Positions 11,547 through 21,835 of a DNA stretch of 64,000 bases are shown here, piece after piece; within the stretch, counting starts at the first letter, position 1, and each line of letters starts with the position of its first letter. The position numbers were made by a program, and so were the translations under genes. A model generated the notes under the pieces. The model saw nothing but the letters and a program-made list of their open reading frames with translations. It was not told the DNA's origin and did not search any database. The DNA is from Lepidostoma basale (Eukaryota; Arthropoda; Insecta; Trichoptera; Lepidostomatidae): contig JAHDVF020000726.1 of NCBI GenBank assembly GCA_022606425.2, forward strand, positions 585,338 to 649,337, in the 5' to 3' direction.

Positions 11547-11797
11547 TGAAGACTACAGGGGAAAAACAAGGAATGTCAGTTAAAATTCAAAATAAATGTA
11601 ATAATGCCATCTAGCGGTATTTGTACGTATCTATCCAAAGTAAAAATTTCATATTCAAAAATCATGTGTGTCATCGACTATGGCCAGATAATCGATTGCT
11701 AATTGCTAAGAAATATATAGACTTTGATTAGCTTTATTCTCAATTTATTCAAATTAACCTTCTGCTGACATTCCTTGTTTTTCCCCTGTAGTCTTCA
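11547..11797. mobile_element. MITE with 33-bp perfect terminal inverted repeats
   Basis: TGAAGACTACAGGGGAAAAA at 11547 onward is mirrored exactly at the right end (…CCCCTGTAGTCTTCA to 11797). The inverted match runs about 33 bp and TA dinucleotides flank both ends, which fits a Tc1/mariner-type non-autonomous element. The 185-bp interior is non-coding. Confidence 0.7.
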
Positions 11798-11811
11798 TAT
11801 CTATTCCAAAA

Positions 11812-12430
11812 AAACTAGTTAACCATCACGCCGTCTCCCCGTAGGCGTAGACAGAAAGAATGGACCGCCACACCACTGTTATGTTTTCTGTACTTTTCTC
11901 GCTTCCTCTACATTCATACATCTTGTCATGCACGCGCGTCGATTTCTCTGACTCCTCACGAGCCGACATTCAATATTTGATTTATTTGATAGTGCCACGT
12001 TTTCCTCGGTCTTCCTCTATATCTAGTTCCATTAACATCGTTAACATATACTTTTTTACCATTCTATCTTCATTCATTCTTTCCATGTGTCCAAACCATC
12101 TTAACGACCCTTTCATTATTCTGTACATAACACTTTCATTCGCTTCTTATACTTGCATTTGACACTCTATCGTATACAGATTTATCACACATTCGTCTCA
12201 TTTCTACTGCATTTATTCTACTTTCATATATCTTTTGGCAGTTCAATGCTTCATTTCTATACATAAGGGTCGGCACAAGAATATCAATATGCATTGCCAT
12301 CTTAGCTTTTTTGGATAAGCTTTTGCTTGCGATGACAACTTTCAGTGCACCATTTCCTCTGTTGCCTGCCCCAACCCTTCTTTCAATATCCTTCTCCACT
12401 CTCCCATCATTTTCTTTACAATAGTTTCGC
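11812..12430 (-). mobile_element. LINE-A copy
   Basis: Terminus at 11815-11850 (AACCATCACGCCGTCTCCCC), then all blocks back to VEKDIERRVGAG at the right end. 5'-truncated; reading frame broken several times. Confidence 0.85.
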
Positions 12431-12556
12431 GCTTTATGTATCGACAAATTCATTTTATTATAACATAATTTTCACGGTGTGCAATTATCATATTTTAAAT
12501 TGGTTTATTAAAGACAATGACATTTTATACAAGAAAATAAAAGTGGAAAAACCTAC

Positions 12557-12653
12557 CTTGCCGATCTTTGATCGAACTCGATCTGGCTGGTTGCTTGAAG
12601 GTAGGACCCTTTTGACTAGGTGGTCCCATGGGCGCGACCGAAACCGGTTGCCT
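12557..12653 (-). CDS. Candidate internal exon of host gene (third of three)
   Basis: A 97-bp open exon on the minus strand. The acceptor is TGCTATTTACAG just before 12653 and the donor CAAG|GTAGGT at 12557/12556. In phase 0 it reads 32 codons starting RQPVSVAPMGPPSQKGP and ending SSSIKDRQ plus one base (phase 1 out). Exon 44252-44651 leaves in phase 0, so the two can be spliced in frame, either directly across 31.6 kb or with exons between that lie outside my recognition. The product is Pro/Ser/Lys-rich and looks disordered. Caution: the last 15 bp resemble a sequence at 34443-34460, so part of it could be repeat-derived. Confidence 0.55.
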
Positions 12654-12744
12654 CTGTAAATAGCATAACATAATGGTTAAATTTAGACAATTTTAAATTA
12701 ATAAAACATTGTATGATCGTGAAGTAGAAACAAGCTATGCAGAA

Positions 12745-13360
12745 AGAAAATAGTAAGCGTGTATTTAGGTAGTATGTTTACAAGAGATGGGCGAGTGGAG
12801 AGGGATATTGAAAGAAGGGTTGGGGCAGGCAACAAAGTGAATGGTGCACTTAAAGTTGTCATCACAAACAAAAACCTATCCAAAAAAGCTGGAATGACAG
12901 TGCACAATGGTGTTCTTCTACCGACCCTTATGTATGGAAGCGAAGGATGAAAGTAGAATACATGCAGTAGAAATGAGATCTCTTAGATGAATGTGTGGAT
13001 ACTCTGTGTGAATGTGTGGTTACTCTGTGATGGTGTCATGAACAAAATAATGAAAGGATCATTAAGATGGTTTGGACATATGGAAAGAATGAATGAAGAA
13101 AGAATGGTAAAAAAATTATATGTTAATGATGTAAATGGAACCAGAAATAGAGAAAGACCGAGGAAAACGTGGCACGATCAAATAAATCAAATATTGAATG
13201 TCGGCCATGTGAGGAGTCAGAGAAATCTACCCGCGTGCATGACACAATGTATGTATGTTGAGGAAGCGACAGAAATATGTCAGGAAAGAAAAGTGTGGCA
13301 GTCCATCCTTTCTGCCTACCCCTTCGGGGAGACGGCGTGATGTTAGTTAGTTAGTTAGAA
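12745..13360 (+). mobile_element. LINE-A copy with internal deletion
   Basis: Starts at the YLGSMFTRDGRVERDIERR block and ends with the (TTAG)3 tail. A deletion joins the MCGYSV region to DGVMNKIMKGSLRW near 13005-13030, with a local duplication of GAATGTGTGG. The C-terminal 90 codons are open. Confidence 0.85.
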
Positions 13361-13429
13361 AGAAAATACAATATATAAAATAATAAATTCAAATAAAACA
13401 TAAGTTAATTAATTAAGTAAAGTATTTGA

Positions 13430-13665
13430 TGACAGCCTTCGTGGCAGAGAGACAACAGATAATTACTGCTACACCGAAGGTCTCGGGTTCGAATCCCGGC
13501 GGTGACAGTGTGAAAAAAAATCTTACGCCAACTTTGGTCTGGTATACTCTTTACATCGATTTAGCTTGCCCTGTAATGATGTAAACTTCGATTCAACAAA
13601 ATCATAATAATGATGAACGATTCAACAAAATAATAATAATAATAATAATAATAATCGTAATACAT
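13430..13665 (+). mobile_element. SINE-P copy, divergent subfamily
   Basis: tRNA-like head with an A-box-like CCTTCGTGGCAGAGAG and B box GGGTTCGAATCCC (13489-13501). The body then differs from the other copies and ends in ATTCAACAAAAT repeats and an (AAT)n run at 13630-13655. Confidence 0.7.
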
Positions 13666-13677
13666 TTATAGAAGTAA

Positions 13678-14195
13678 ACACTGGATGGCAGTACACAACG
13701 GAGTTCTAGTGCCAACCCTCATGTATGGAAGTGAAGCTTGGAGCTGGCAAAAGAAGGATGAAAGCAGGATAAACGCCGTAGAAATGAGATCACTAAGAAT
13801 AAAGTGCGGGAAAACGTTGTATGATAGAATACCGAACAATGAAAAAAGAAAGAAATGTAAGGCAGATGACTGCATCATGAATAAAATTAAAAAATGATCC
13901 CTGAGATGGTTTGGACATATGGAACGAATGGATGAGAGTAGAATGGTTAAAAAGTTGTACACAAGCAGCGTGAGTGGGAAAAGAAGCCGAGGACGACCGA
14001 GGAAAACATGGCATGACCAAATTAATCAATTACTAAAAGGCGGCCACATTCGAAGTCGTAATAATCGACGTGCGTGCATGGTACGATGTATGAATGTAGA
14101 TGAAGCCCGAGAGGTATGCCAGGACAGGCCATTGTGGCGATCCATTTTCACTGCCTACCCCTCCGGGGAAATGGCGTGATGGTTAGTTAGTTAGG
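13678..14195 (+). mobile_element. LINE-A copy, second subfamily
   Basis: Begins MAVHNGVLVPTLMYGSEAWS and belongs with 60145-60870: KKLYTSSVSGKRSRGRPRK replaces the KKLYVNDVNG of the first subfamily. Two long open segments (13685-13897 and 13919-14179) are separated by one stop at LKN*. The tail is GGTTAGTTAGTTAGG. Confidence 0.85.
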
Positions 14196-14339
14196 TAGTT
14201 AGTGAGTAGTAAACACGATTGTTTAGTGGTTTTACTTGGAGTTAATTTATTTAAATTAATAAAGGAGTTTTACAAATTCCTCAACCATCAACAATAATAA
14301 TTCACAGATTTTCACAAATCCGTTTAAGATATCTCATTT

Positions 14340-14755
14340 CTAACTAACTAACCATCACGCCTTCTCCCCGAAAGGGTAGGCAGAAAGAATGGACTGTCAC
14401 ACTTTTACTGATGTGGCACTCCATCCTTCTCTTTTCGCCCCGCGGGAGACGCGGTGTGATGGGTTGCGAACCTCATCGCCACCAATAGGCATCTCCCGCG
14501 CACACTTCGATCGTCGAACACCCACAAAATAAATCTAAAACAAATAATATAAAATACAATGATATAAAATAAAATAACAAAATAAAAATAATTTAACACA
14601 AAATCTTATTTTTAGACGGTGCACATATTGTCTATTTAAATTATGTTCCACGTATCCACTGTTTTTTAATTTAGCACATAATGTAATAACACATAATGTT
14701 TTTTTCGATGTTGCACATGTTGACATGGACGATCCGGACTTTTGTGTTCTCATTT
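14340..14755 (-). mobile_element. K retroposon fused to LINE-A
   Basis: From the left: LINE-A-type terminus (14345-14400), K-specific GATGCGGTGTGATGGG-like block, AT-rich body, and the CACAAAAGTCCGGATCG block at its 5' side (14738-14756). There it joins LINE-A coding sequence directly. Confidence 0.75.
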
Positions 14756-14870
14756 CTACTTCAATTATTCTACTTTCATCCTTCGTTTGCCAGTTCCATG
14801 CTTCACTTCCATACATAAGGTCGGTACAAGAACAACATTTAATACCAATAAATAATACTAGACCTACCAT
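14756..14870 (-). mobile_element. LINE-A segment joined to the 5' side of K
   Basis: Encodes LMYGSEAWNWQTKDESRI and EVEMR in the same orientation as the K copy with no gap, so it may have been inserted as one chimeric cDNA. Confidence 0.7.
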
Positions 14871-15160
14871 AATACCTTCAGCACTTTCTTACGATTGTGT
14901 TATCTAAACAAATGTAAATTGAAACAACTTCATGAAGATAGACTTCCATGAGCGCCCTTGGAGGAATTATAATGCCAGAGGTAAATGTGCCAAGAACGAG
15001 ATTACGTAAAACGAGGCGTATCTTTACTGCACTAGCGTTCCGTATAACGAATCGGTTCAAATCAATGTAAACATACATTTCAAATTTAAACAATATCTAG
15101 AACGAAATGATTAACAAGAAAATCTGATAGCTAATCTGTCAAAGTAACACAATTTAAATT
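14871..15160. other. No feature recognised
   Basis: Moderate GC at 14950-15060 (AACGAGATTACGTAAAACG) without coding or repeat signal. Confidence 0.35.
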
Positions 15161-15790
15161 AGTTAATACAAAAGTCTCACTATATCTAGGCAACCTACAA
15201 GGTGTAAGCTGACTGTTGATGATATACCTGTGGAGCAAGTAACGAGTTTCAGATATTTGGGAGTAGAGATCTGCAGCCACAATGACCTCTATACCGAAAT
15301 ACGAAAACAAGTCACTAAAGCCTCTTCCGTGTCAGAATGTCTGAAGCATCTGGTCTGGAAGAACAAGCACATGCATATCGACAGCAAGATCAGAATTTAT
15401 AAAACATACGTGCGACCTATCATGACGTACGCTGTAGAGACGCGGGCCGACACTGTGCGAACCAAGGGACTACTAAGAACATCGGAGATGAAGGTACAAG
15501 ATCAATTACTGGGAAAACTCCCCGAGATCGTGTTCGCAACATAGACATAAGAAAAACTTGCGAAATAGAGGATATCTTTCAGTGGAGTAGATCCAGAAGA
15601 AGATATTGGAGGGAACATGTACCCCGAATGGATGGTGACAGACTTGCATATTCAGCCGCTTATGGAATCCCCTCCGGACACCGCCCACCTGGAAAACCGC
15701 CTAAGAGATAGAAGGACAGCTGGACCTTATCATCCGACGAGACATGATTTCTGTGTCACAGATCGTCAGGTCTATAAAAAGAAGAAGAAG
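15160..15790 (+). mobile_element. RTE-like LINE fragment, family D (longest copy)
   Basis: The open frame 15230-15544 reads MEQVTSFRYLGVEICSHNDL, then TKASSVSECLKHLVWKNKHM and KTYVRPIMTYAVETRADT: the region just after the RT fingers/palm in RTE-type ORF2. Frameshifts follow (IRKTCEIEDI, then WREHVPRMDGDRL), ending in GAAGAAGAAG. Confidence 0.8.
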
Positions 15791-16009
15791 AATACGAATG
15801 AAAACGTTTGTTTTCTTTTCTTATTTGAGTGTAATGCTGAATCGCCTGGCGTCGACTATCATTTGAGTACATGTCCATTACTTGTGCAGTTCTAAACAGC
15901 GCAACGACTGTTCTAATCCCCGTTCAATAACGAATGTTCCGAAGCCAGGAGATTTGTCTTCTCCTCACACCTCGACGACCTTTTGTTTCTCTCCTATCTT
16001 AAGCAGCTG

Positions 16010-16185
16010 TTGTTGTCCACTGCTGGACATAGGCCTCCCCCATACATATCCAAGTATTGCTGTCGTATGCCCTTCGCATCTAATCACCAGCATATTTTCG
16101 AATATCTTTGGACCATCGTGTGGGGGATCTCCCTCTGTTTCTTTTGTCTTCGCGGGGTCTCCTTCCACCACCCTTTGTTTTACCT
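16010..16185 (-). mobile_element. LINE 3' end, family O
   Basis: TGCTGGACATAGGCCTCCCC at 16020-16039 is the complement of a GGLCPAVD-like C-terminus common to RTE-like elements of moths and butterflies. The minus frame reads GDPPHDGPKIFENMLVIRCE. Confidence 0.5.
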
Positions 16186-16329
16186 TTTATGATTAGGTGC
16201 AGCAGCTCGTACTTCTCTCCACTGAGCACATTACCCATGTATGTCACCTCTCTCTGTCCCTTCGTCTCTAACCCCTCTGAGGGTCTACTGATTGCCTCGC
16301 TAGGGTTGGGGGCTGCCTACAGAGCTGGA

Positions 16330-16890
16330 CCGCGCCCTCACCATCGCGGCGATTTCTTAATATTTATATATTTTTTTGAGATTTTTGTAATGTTCTGTTC
16401 CCTTGACCTGTCCTGTATCCGCTATATAATAACGTTGTGCGCACGTCGTCAGGTCCCCCCAACGTCGGCGAACACTATAACGAAGGCATCTCTGTCCTGC
16501 GCCACTTAGAACAAGTTTTGAACTCGGCTCACTCCTGTCCATTGCCTTATATTTCGCAGCCAGGACAACTGCTTTCTATCAACTCCCCGACGTCCCTCTA
16601 TTTTACCCATTAATATCAGCCGAAGGAAGTGGTATTTTTCCCCCCTTAGGACGTGACCCCAAATATGAGACCTTTCCAACATTCACACTCGACAAAAGCT
16701 CTATATTGACTCTGACTCTCTGTAGTACGTCTGCATTACTGACCCTATACGGAGCATTCTACGGTATATCAAAATCTCAAACGCCTCCAATCGGTTTACA
16801 TTCACATTCAGAGTCATTCTTTGTCGGAGTTTCAGATTAAGACTGTCGTTGCAAAATAAGGTTCTCATTTTATAAAATGCAACTCGTGCA
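16330..16890 (-). mobile_element. RTE-like LINE fragment, family I
   Basis: Complement of 16440-16505 gives the AQDRDAFVIVFADVGGT C-terminus. Further right, complement stretches read LRQRMTLNVNVNRLEAFEI and YRRMLR, the conserved EAFEMWVYRRMLR-like region. Frame broken near 16600. Confidence 0.6.
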
Positions 16891-16967
16891 AGAGGGTATA
16901 GGTACATTTATTTAGAGATTTTTTTTATCAAGAGATTTCAGTTAAATCAGTAGATGATATTATACTA

Positions 16968-17139
16968 ATAATTAAATAAAACGATGTTTTTTAACTACTT
17001 CCACTTTTTTCTTTATTTAGACAGCGACCGGTTTCGCCAGGCTCGCTGGCATCGATGCCAGCGAGCCTGGCGAAACCGGTCGCTGTCTAAATAAAGACAA
17101 AAGTGGAAGTAGTTAAAAAACATCGTTTTATTTAATTAT
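16968..17139. repeat. HH1 near-perfect 172-bp palindrome
   Basis: Two 86-bp arms, centre between 17053 and 17054, with a single noticed mismatch. Each arm holds GCCAGCGAGCCTGGCGAAAC followed by CGGTC (GAAAC at 17072-17076), i.e. a 5-bp stem II and the hammerhead-like GAAAC...GTC segment. A CAAGAGATTTCAG-containing 40-bp block is directly repeated outside it (16926-16966 and 17157-17200). Confidence 0.75.
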
Positions 17140-17249
17140 TATTTAAAATGAACTTCCATCAAGAGATTTCAGTAAAATCATTCGATTATGATATTATACT
17201 GTTTATGAAAACTACCTCACTGACACATAAAATGTTTAAATTCGAGGCG

Positions 17250-17330
17250 AATCAACGTTCATTCATTAATAGTGTGGCGGTTCATTATTTCTGCCTACCC
17301 CTCCGGGGAAACGGCGTGATAGTTTGTTGT
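17250..17330 (+). mobile_element. LINE-A terminus, TTTGTTG-tail subfamily
   Basis: GTGTGGCGGTTCATTATTTC through GGCGTGATAGTTTGTTG; only the last 70 bp are kept. Confidence 0.65.
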
Positions 17331-18000
17331 AATATTCGGTGTTTTGCTTTCATTATAGCATCGGGGGAGTTAAGTTAACCAATATAGGTACTCGTTTATA
17401 CTAAGTTGAAAGATGTCAGACATTCCCTCGGGAATACGGGAGACATAGGAAATAGCCATAAACATCGCTATACCCCCAGTCAGCTGAAAGTTCAATGTAT
17501 CCTGTCTGGTGCGATCAATACAATTTCACAGCCGATTATCCGTTGCGGCAATGCACACCCAACCGAGACTGGGCGACCAGAGAAGAAAATAAAATAATAA
17601 ACACGTTTTGATATCGAGCGATAGGAATGGCGTCGCTGTAAGTCTGCTCTGCCGCTGCAACGAAAAGCGAATAAAACACGAAAAACAGTATACGTGTATT
17701 GTATATGGAATATGCAACTGTGGAATAATACATTTGACGAAAATTCAACAAGCGCAATTTAATAACAAAAAGTTCAATTTGTTAAATCTATCGGTTAAAG
17801 ATGTACTTTCGTGAACTGTGTTACCGCGACAAAAATTCTTAATAAAAACAATAACAAAAAACTAGATTTCAATCAGTGAATTTATTATAATATAGAGTCC
17901 TATAAGTCATGGTTCTTTTTATCCAAATAATTTATTTTGTCATTGTTAAACTCGAATTCACAGAAAAACACAAAATTCAATTGTTTAAATAATAAAATAA
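17331..18000. other. No gene seen; low-copy
   Basis: 17405-17690 is less AT-rich than its surroundings (GGGAATACGGGAGACATAGG; GGCGTCGCTGTAAGTCTGC) and is not repeated in the window. No splice-bounded open frame. Confidence 0.35.
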
Positions 18001-18004
18001 GTTT

Positions 18005-18186
18005 AATATGGTTTGGTAATAATGAATGTAGAAAGAACGGTAGAGAAAATACATGTAAACGGCGTAAACGGAACTAGAAATAGATGAAAACCTAGCTAAA
18101 CATTGCATGATCAAATAAATCAAGACTAAATGTCCGTCAGGCGAGGAGTCGGAGAAATCGACATGTGTGCATGACACGATGTATGG
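18005..18186 (+). mobile_element. LINE-A fragment abutting an inverted one
   Basis: Decayed RWFG-to-MTRCM coding region in plus orientation; at 18186 it meets a minus-strand LINE-A segment with no spacer. Confidence 0.65.
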
Positions 18187-18760
18187 ATCTATCATACACA
18201 GTTTTCCCACACATTCGTCTAATAGATCTACGGTATTTTCTACTATTCATTTAATTTACTCGTACTCTCATCCTTCTTTTGCCAGTTCTATGCTTCAACA
18301 TTAGGGTCGGTACAATAACACCACTATGCACTGCCATTTAAACTTTTTTTAACAGGCTTTTTTTGCGATTACAACTTTAAGTGCACCATTCACTTTGTAG
18401 CCTGCCCCAATCCTTCTTTCAAGATCTCTCTCCACTCCCACATCATTTGTAAACATACTACCTAAATATACAAACTCATCTACTTGTTCCAGATTTTCAC
18501 CATTCACGCTAATGTTGTAGATTGTCATGATATCTTCTATTTCGAAAATCATTACTTTAGACTTATTCACATTCCTTATCAGATCGTTCCACATGCATAC
18601 CTCATACATACAATTCACCAGGACTTGTAGTTCATGCTCGTTGTCTTCAAGTAGGACAGCGTCGTCCGCATACAATATACAGCCTACTGACAGTTCGCTC
18701 ATTTTGGCACCGACAACCAACACTTTCTCTTTCATACACTTGTCTACATATAGATTATAA
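18187..18760 (-). mobile_element. LINE-A fragment including the RT YADD box
   Basis: The minus frame (18349-18735, 128 codons) reads MSELSVGCILYADDAVLLED, then VNKSKVMIF and YNISVNGENLEQVDEFVYLG. YADD is the metal-binding motif C of reverse transcriptase. Lacks 3' end and tail. Confidence 0.85.
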
Positions 18761-18784
18761 CCACGAGATCACTTCGCAATACAG

Positions 18785-19075
18785 TTTGAAACCTTTATTG
18801 ATTAATTGTATCTCAATAGAGACGAAGATGTAAATTATTTGGAAACTGAAGTAGTCGAGGCGTTTACAGGACTTATGACCTGTCATTGGTTGGGTTAAGC
18901 GATCACTTTATGTTAACAACATTCCCCATTACGCCCTTCTTACGACACAATATTTGACAAATTTTTGGAACTTGTATACATGTAACTATTTTTTGTACAT
19001 GTAACTTCACACGGGTAAAAATCCAGTATTTGTCTACAAGTATTTGTATACAAAAAAAAATCTAAAAAAAAACTT
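18785..19075 (+). repeat. H repeat, long copy
   Basis: From TTAATTGTATCTCAATAGAG through CAGGACTTATGACCTGTCAT and AATTTTTGGAACTTGTATAC to the TCCAGTATTTGTCTACAAG block; GGACTTATGACC... can form a short hairpin. Confidence 0.6.
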
Positions 19076-19189
19076 TATTGGTATCAAACCAGGCTGTGAA
19101 ATCCACATTTACTCTAACATTAGCAGTGCTCTTCGTGTATAGCGATTTAATTGCCGTGATCAGTTTTGTGCTTATTCCATATTCAGACA

Positions 19190-19625
19190 ATATTTTCTTT
19201 TACTTTCATAATCTATAAAGAATGCGTAAGACCAATAATAACATATGACGTTGAGGAAAGGGCAGATACAGTCAGGATCAAACAAGTTTTGAGGACTTCT
19301 GAGATGAAGGATGATAGCAGGCAAGACACTGAGAGGTTGCGTGAGAAACACCAGAATTAGAGAGATATGTGAGACTGAGGATATGTTAAGATGGCGTAGA
19401 CAGCGAAGAAGGGACTGGTATGATCATGTCCAAAGAATGGACACCACCAGACTCCTCTACATCGCACTACAAAATCAGCCTCACGGGACTCTTCCTCGTA
19501 GAAGACCTCCTAAAAGACGGAAAACATCTGGGAATCCACCTCACAGGAGGAACAACCTCCTGGATAACAGACCACATAGGTCTACAACAAGGAAGAAGTC
19601 TCTTGATGGAAGTTCATTTTAAATA
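19190..19625 (+). mobile_element. RTE-like LINE fragment, family D
   Basis: Reads KECVRPIITYDVEERADTVR, then a frame shift into TRIREICETEDMLRWRRQRR and RDWYDHVQRMD. Terminus runs into the HH1 element. Confidence 0.75.
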
Positions 19626-19856
19626 ATAATAAAACAATGTTTTTTTACTACGACCGGTTTCGCCAGGCTCGCTGGCATCAACAGACTGGTGAAGGTATGG
19701 CATCGACAGATTGGGCAGACAGGACATTGCTGGCATCGACAGACTGGTCCAGTCTGTCGATGCCAGCGAGCCTGGCGAAGCCGGTTGCTGTCGAAATAAA
19801 TACAAAAGTGGAAGTAGGTAAAAAGCATCGTTTTATTTAATTATTATTATTTAATA
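19622..19856. repeat. HH1 foldback with a spacer carrying extra partial motifs
   Basis: Arms at 19640-19680 and 19755-19850 as in 16968-17139. The 80-bp spacer contains three more GGCATCGACAGA-type partial copies (19698, 19731 and nearby), suggesting local amplification of the motif. Confidence 0.7.
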
Positions 19857-19864
19857 ATTTATTC

Positions 19865-19990
19865 TGAATTAATATGCTTTCATCCTTCTTTTCCATGTTC
19901 AACGCTTTACTTTTCTGCATAAGGGTCGACACAATGTGACCATTGTGCACTGCCATCTTAGCTTTTTTGGATAGAGTTTCATTACTGCAT
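19865..19990 (-). mobile_element. LINE-A fragment
   Basis: Complement encodes LSKKAKMAVHNGHIVSTLM and KKDES; about 120 bp. Confidence 0.7.
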
Positions 19991-20059
19991 AATATGTCTT
20001 CGTTATAATTTAATAATGCTTTCAGAAAATGCACTTTTTACTAAATATTAAATAAAATT

Positions 20060-20265
20060 CCGTCTGAGGGGGGCAATTATATCTGCAGTGGAAATGCATA
20101 CGATGCGAGCGCCGGGGTTCAGGGCGCGGGCAATGCCCCCGCTCGGAAGTCTAGTCTTAATTAAATACGTGCTGCCATTGTCCGGCGGCCGCACCTGTAA
20201 CCAGCGCTGTCCAGCGGCGCTCCTGGAAAAGAGCGCCCCCCAAAATGTCAAATGAATTGGAATTG
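20060..20265 (-). other. GC-rich coding-like island, unassigned
   Basis: On the minus strand an open stretch reads AAGQRWLQVRPPDNGST and GGIARALNPGARIV, preceded by an acceptor-like CTCTTTTCCAG and containing CAG|GTGCGG. No good donor fixes an exon end, and AATTAA-type motifs inside would also suit a conserved non-coding element. Same strand as the host exons and inside their largest predicted intron. Confidence 0.3.
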
Positions 20266-20309
20266 TTTTTGTTTTTAACTTGGGCCACAATATATTACTA
20301 TTAATATAG

Positions 20310-20460
20310 CAGGAACCGCAGAGACCGCCCAAGGGACGCCTATATGGACCAAGTGATAAGGCACATGCACTGTAGCAGCTACACAGAGCTAAAGAGACTG
20401 GCTGGAGACAGGACAGAGTGAAGCTTGTTGCAGACCAATCCTCAAGATTGTAACTATGAA
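20310..20460 (+). mobile_element. RTE-like LINE 3' end, family N
   Basis: Reads RRDRPRDAYMDQVIRHMHCS then YTELKRLAGDRTE, parallel to the minus copy at 2490-2885. Confidence 0.65.
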
Positions 20461-20654
20461 GAAAACGTTTAGTTTAATGGGGAATTATTTTTTTAGAAGA
20501 ATTTAATCAATTACAGGAAGAAAATATTTTATACTGTCAAATAAAAAAACTTTGTTTTATGTATCAGAATTGTATTTTTATTCTTTATAGTTTATAGAAT
20601 TAAATCAATTACAGGAAGAAAAAAAATTGTATTATACAATAATAGTTTTTTAAA

Positions 20655-21045
20655 AAACGATGTAATTTATTAACTACTTTTTATTTCGACAGCAGCCAGT
20701 TTCGCCAGGTTGGCTGGCCTCGACAAACTGATCTATCTGCACTTTTTTGCAATACGCATACATGTATCTGTTGAAAACGTTTGTTTTCTGGAAGTTTCAG
20801 CTTGCTAGGGCATTATCAAATGATTCACAAATTGTTACTCCCGGAGAAAATAATGCAACATTTAGAGAACGGACGTTTTCGGCAATATTTAATATGTAAT
20901 ATAAATTTTTCATTGCCTCTGCCGATTCCCTTTAAGTAAGTAACATTACGTTTAACAATTAATACAAATATAACGTCTGTTTTTATATTATATTTTATGT
21001 GATTAATATATTTCGCCTGACTAAGGTATCATATGATATTTTTTT
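20655..21045. repeat. Half HH1 followed by decayed HH2 repeats
   Basis: 20690-20735 has CAGTTTCGCCAGGTTGGCTG (HH1 left arm only). 20775-20830 and 20940-21035 carry HH2 outer blocks (GTTTGTTTTCTGGAAGTTT; TATTTCGCCTGACTAAGGTA). Confidence 0.5.
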
Positions 21046-21074
21046 AACGGGAACATCTCGAACATGGGAATTGA

Positions 21075-21110
21075 ATTTAAATTTAATTGGTTGTTTCAAC
21101 AACCAATTAA
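21075..21110. repeat. Short perfect hairpin
   Basis: TTTAATTGGTTG and CAACCAATTAAA are complementary around TTTCAA (about 21079-21108). Confidence 0.6.
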
Positions 21111-21639
21111 ATTAAAATGTATGTCTATGAAAAGTGTAACAAAGTGTTGTAAAAATTCGAAGTGTAGTTATATTTATTTCAAATATGAATCTACAACACA
21201 TAGTGAAGGCGAATATAGAAGAAAATCCTCTTCTCAATTCCATATGCCATTAAATAATATGTCGATCGCAATTTGGAGTTTGGTATTTTGCTCTCCTCTT
21301 TCATATGCTCCTGAGAATAAATTGTAATAAAATAAAATGAATTTGTAAACACGTCATTCTTGGAAGATTCGCATTAGCCACAGAGTCGTCATTAAGCCAT
21401 ACAGCCGCAATTGCTCGCGGGCCGCGGTTTGTTACCACAGACTCGAGCAAACGTTGATCTGGGATAGTACCTACGTAAGTATTGCGTAGCATTAAAGACA
21501 CGCAGAAATGTTTGCAATCTCTTTATGAAAATGCGAGATATTCCCACGAATTCCACAGTAAGAGCAATAGAATTACGCTGACGACCATAACGAGATCCTT
21601 ACATAAGTCTCCGTATAAGAAATTCTGGTTTAAAGAATA

Positions 21640-21835
21640 TTCGGGAATGCAAAAAAAATTGCGTGGTATTTTTGCTCCAGAGAGATATCACCGACAGCGC
21701 TGGCATAGGTTGTTTTATCTGCCGGCCGCCAGAACTAACCTGCCTCTGGTCAAGACGCTGGGTAGAGCAATAAACATAATCACTTCAGAAATCATCGACG
21801 TCTTGAATATTATTTATCAACTGCTGATTTTAACA
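21640..21835 (+). mobile_element. CR1/Jockey-like LINE fragment, family F
   Basis: Reads ERYHRQRWHRLFYLPAARTN and LPLVKTLGRAINIITSEIID in one open frame; flanked on the right by HH3. Confidence 0.7.

Noticed and set aside
12557..12653. Treating the 97-bp exon as another LINE fragment
   Set aside because: Only its last 15 bp resemble another place (34443-34460); splice sites and phase fit the host gene, so it is kept as a candidate exon with reduced confidence.
19420..19626. Bacterial or viral gene content
   Set aside because: No ribosome-binding-site-led gene clusters, no capsid, polymerase or envelope-type frames; all coding-like frames trace to LINEs, DNA transposons or the host exons.
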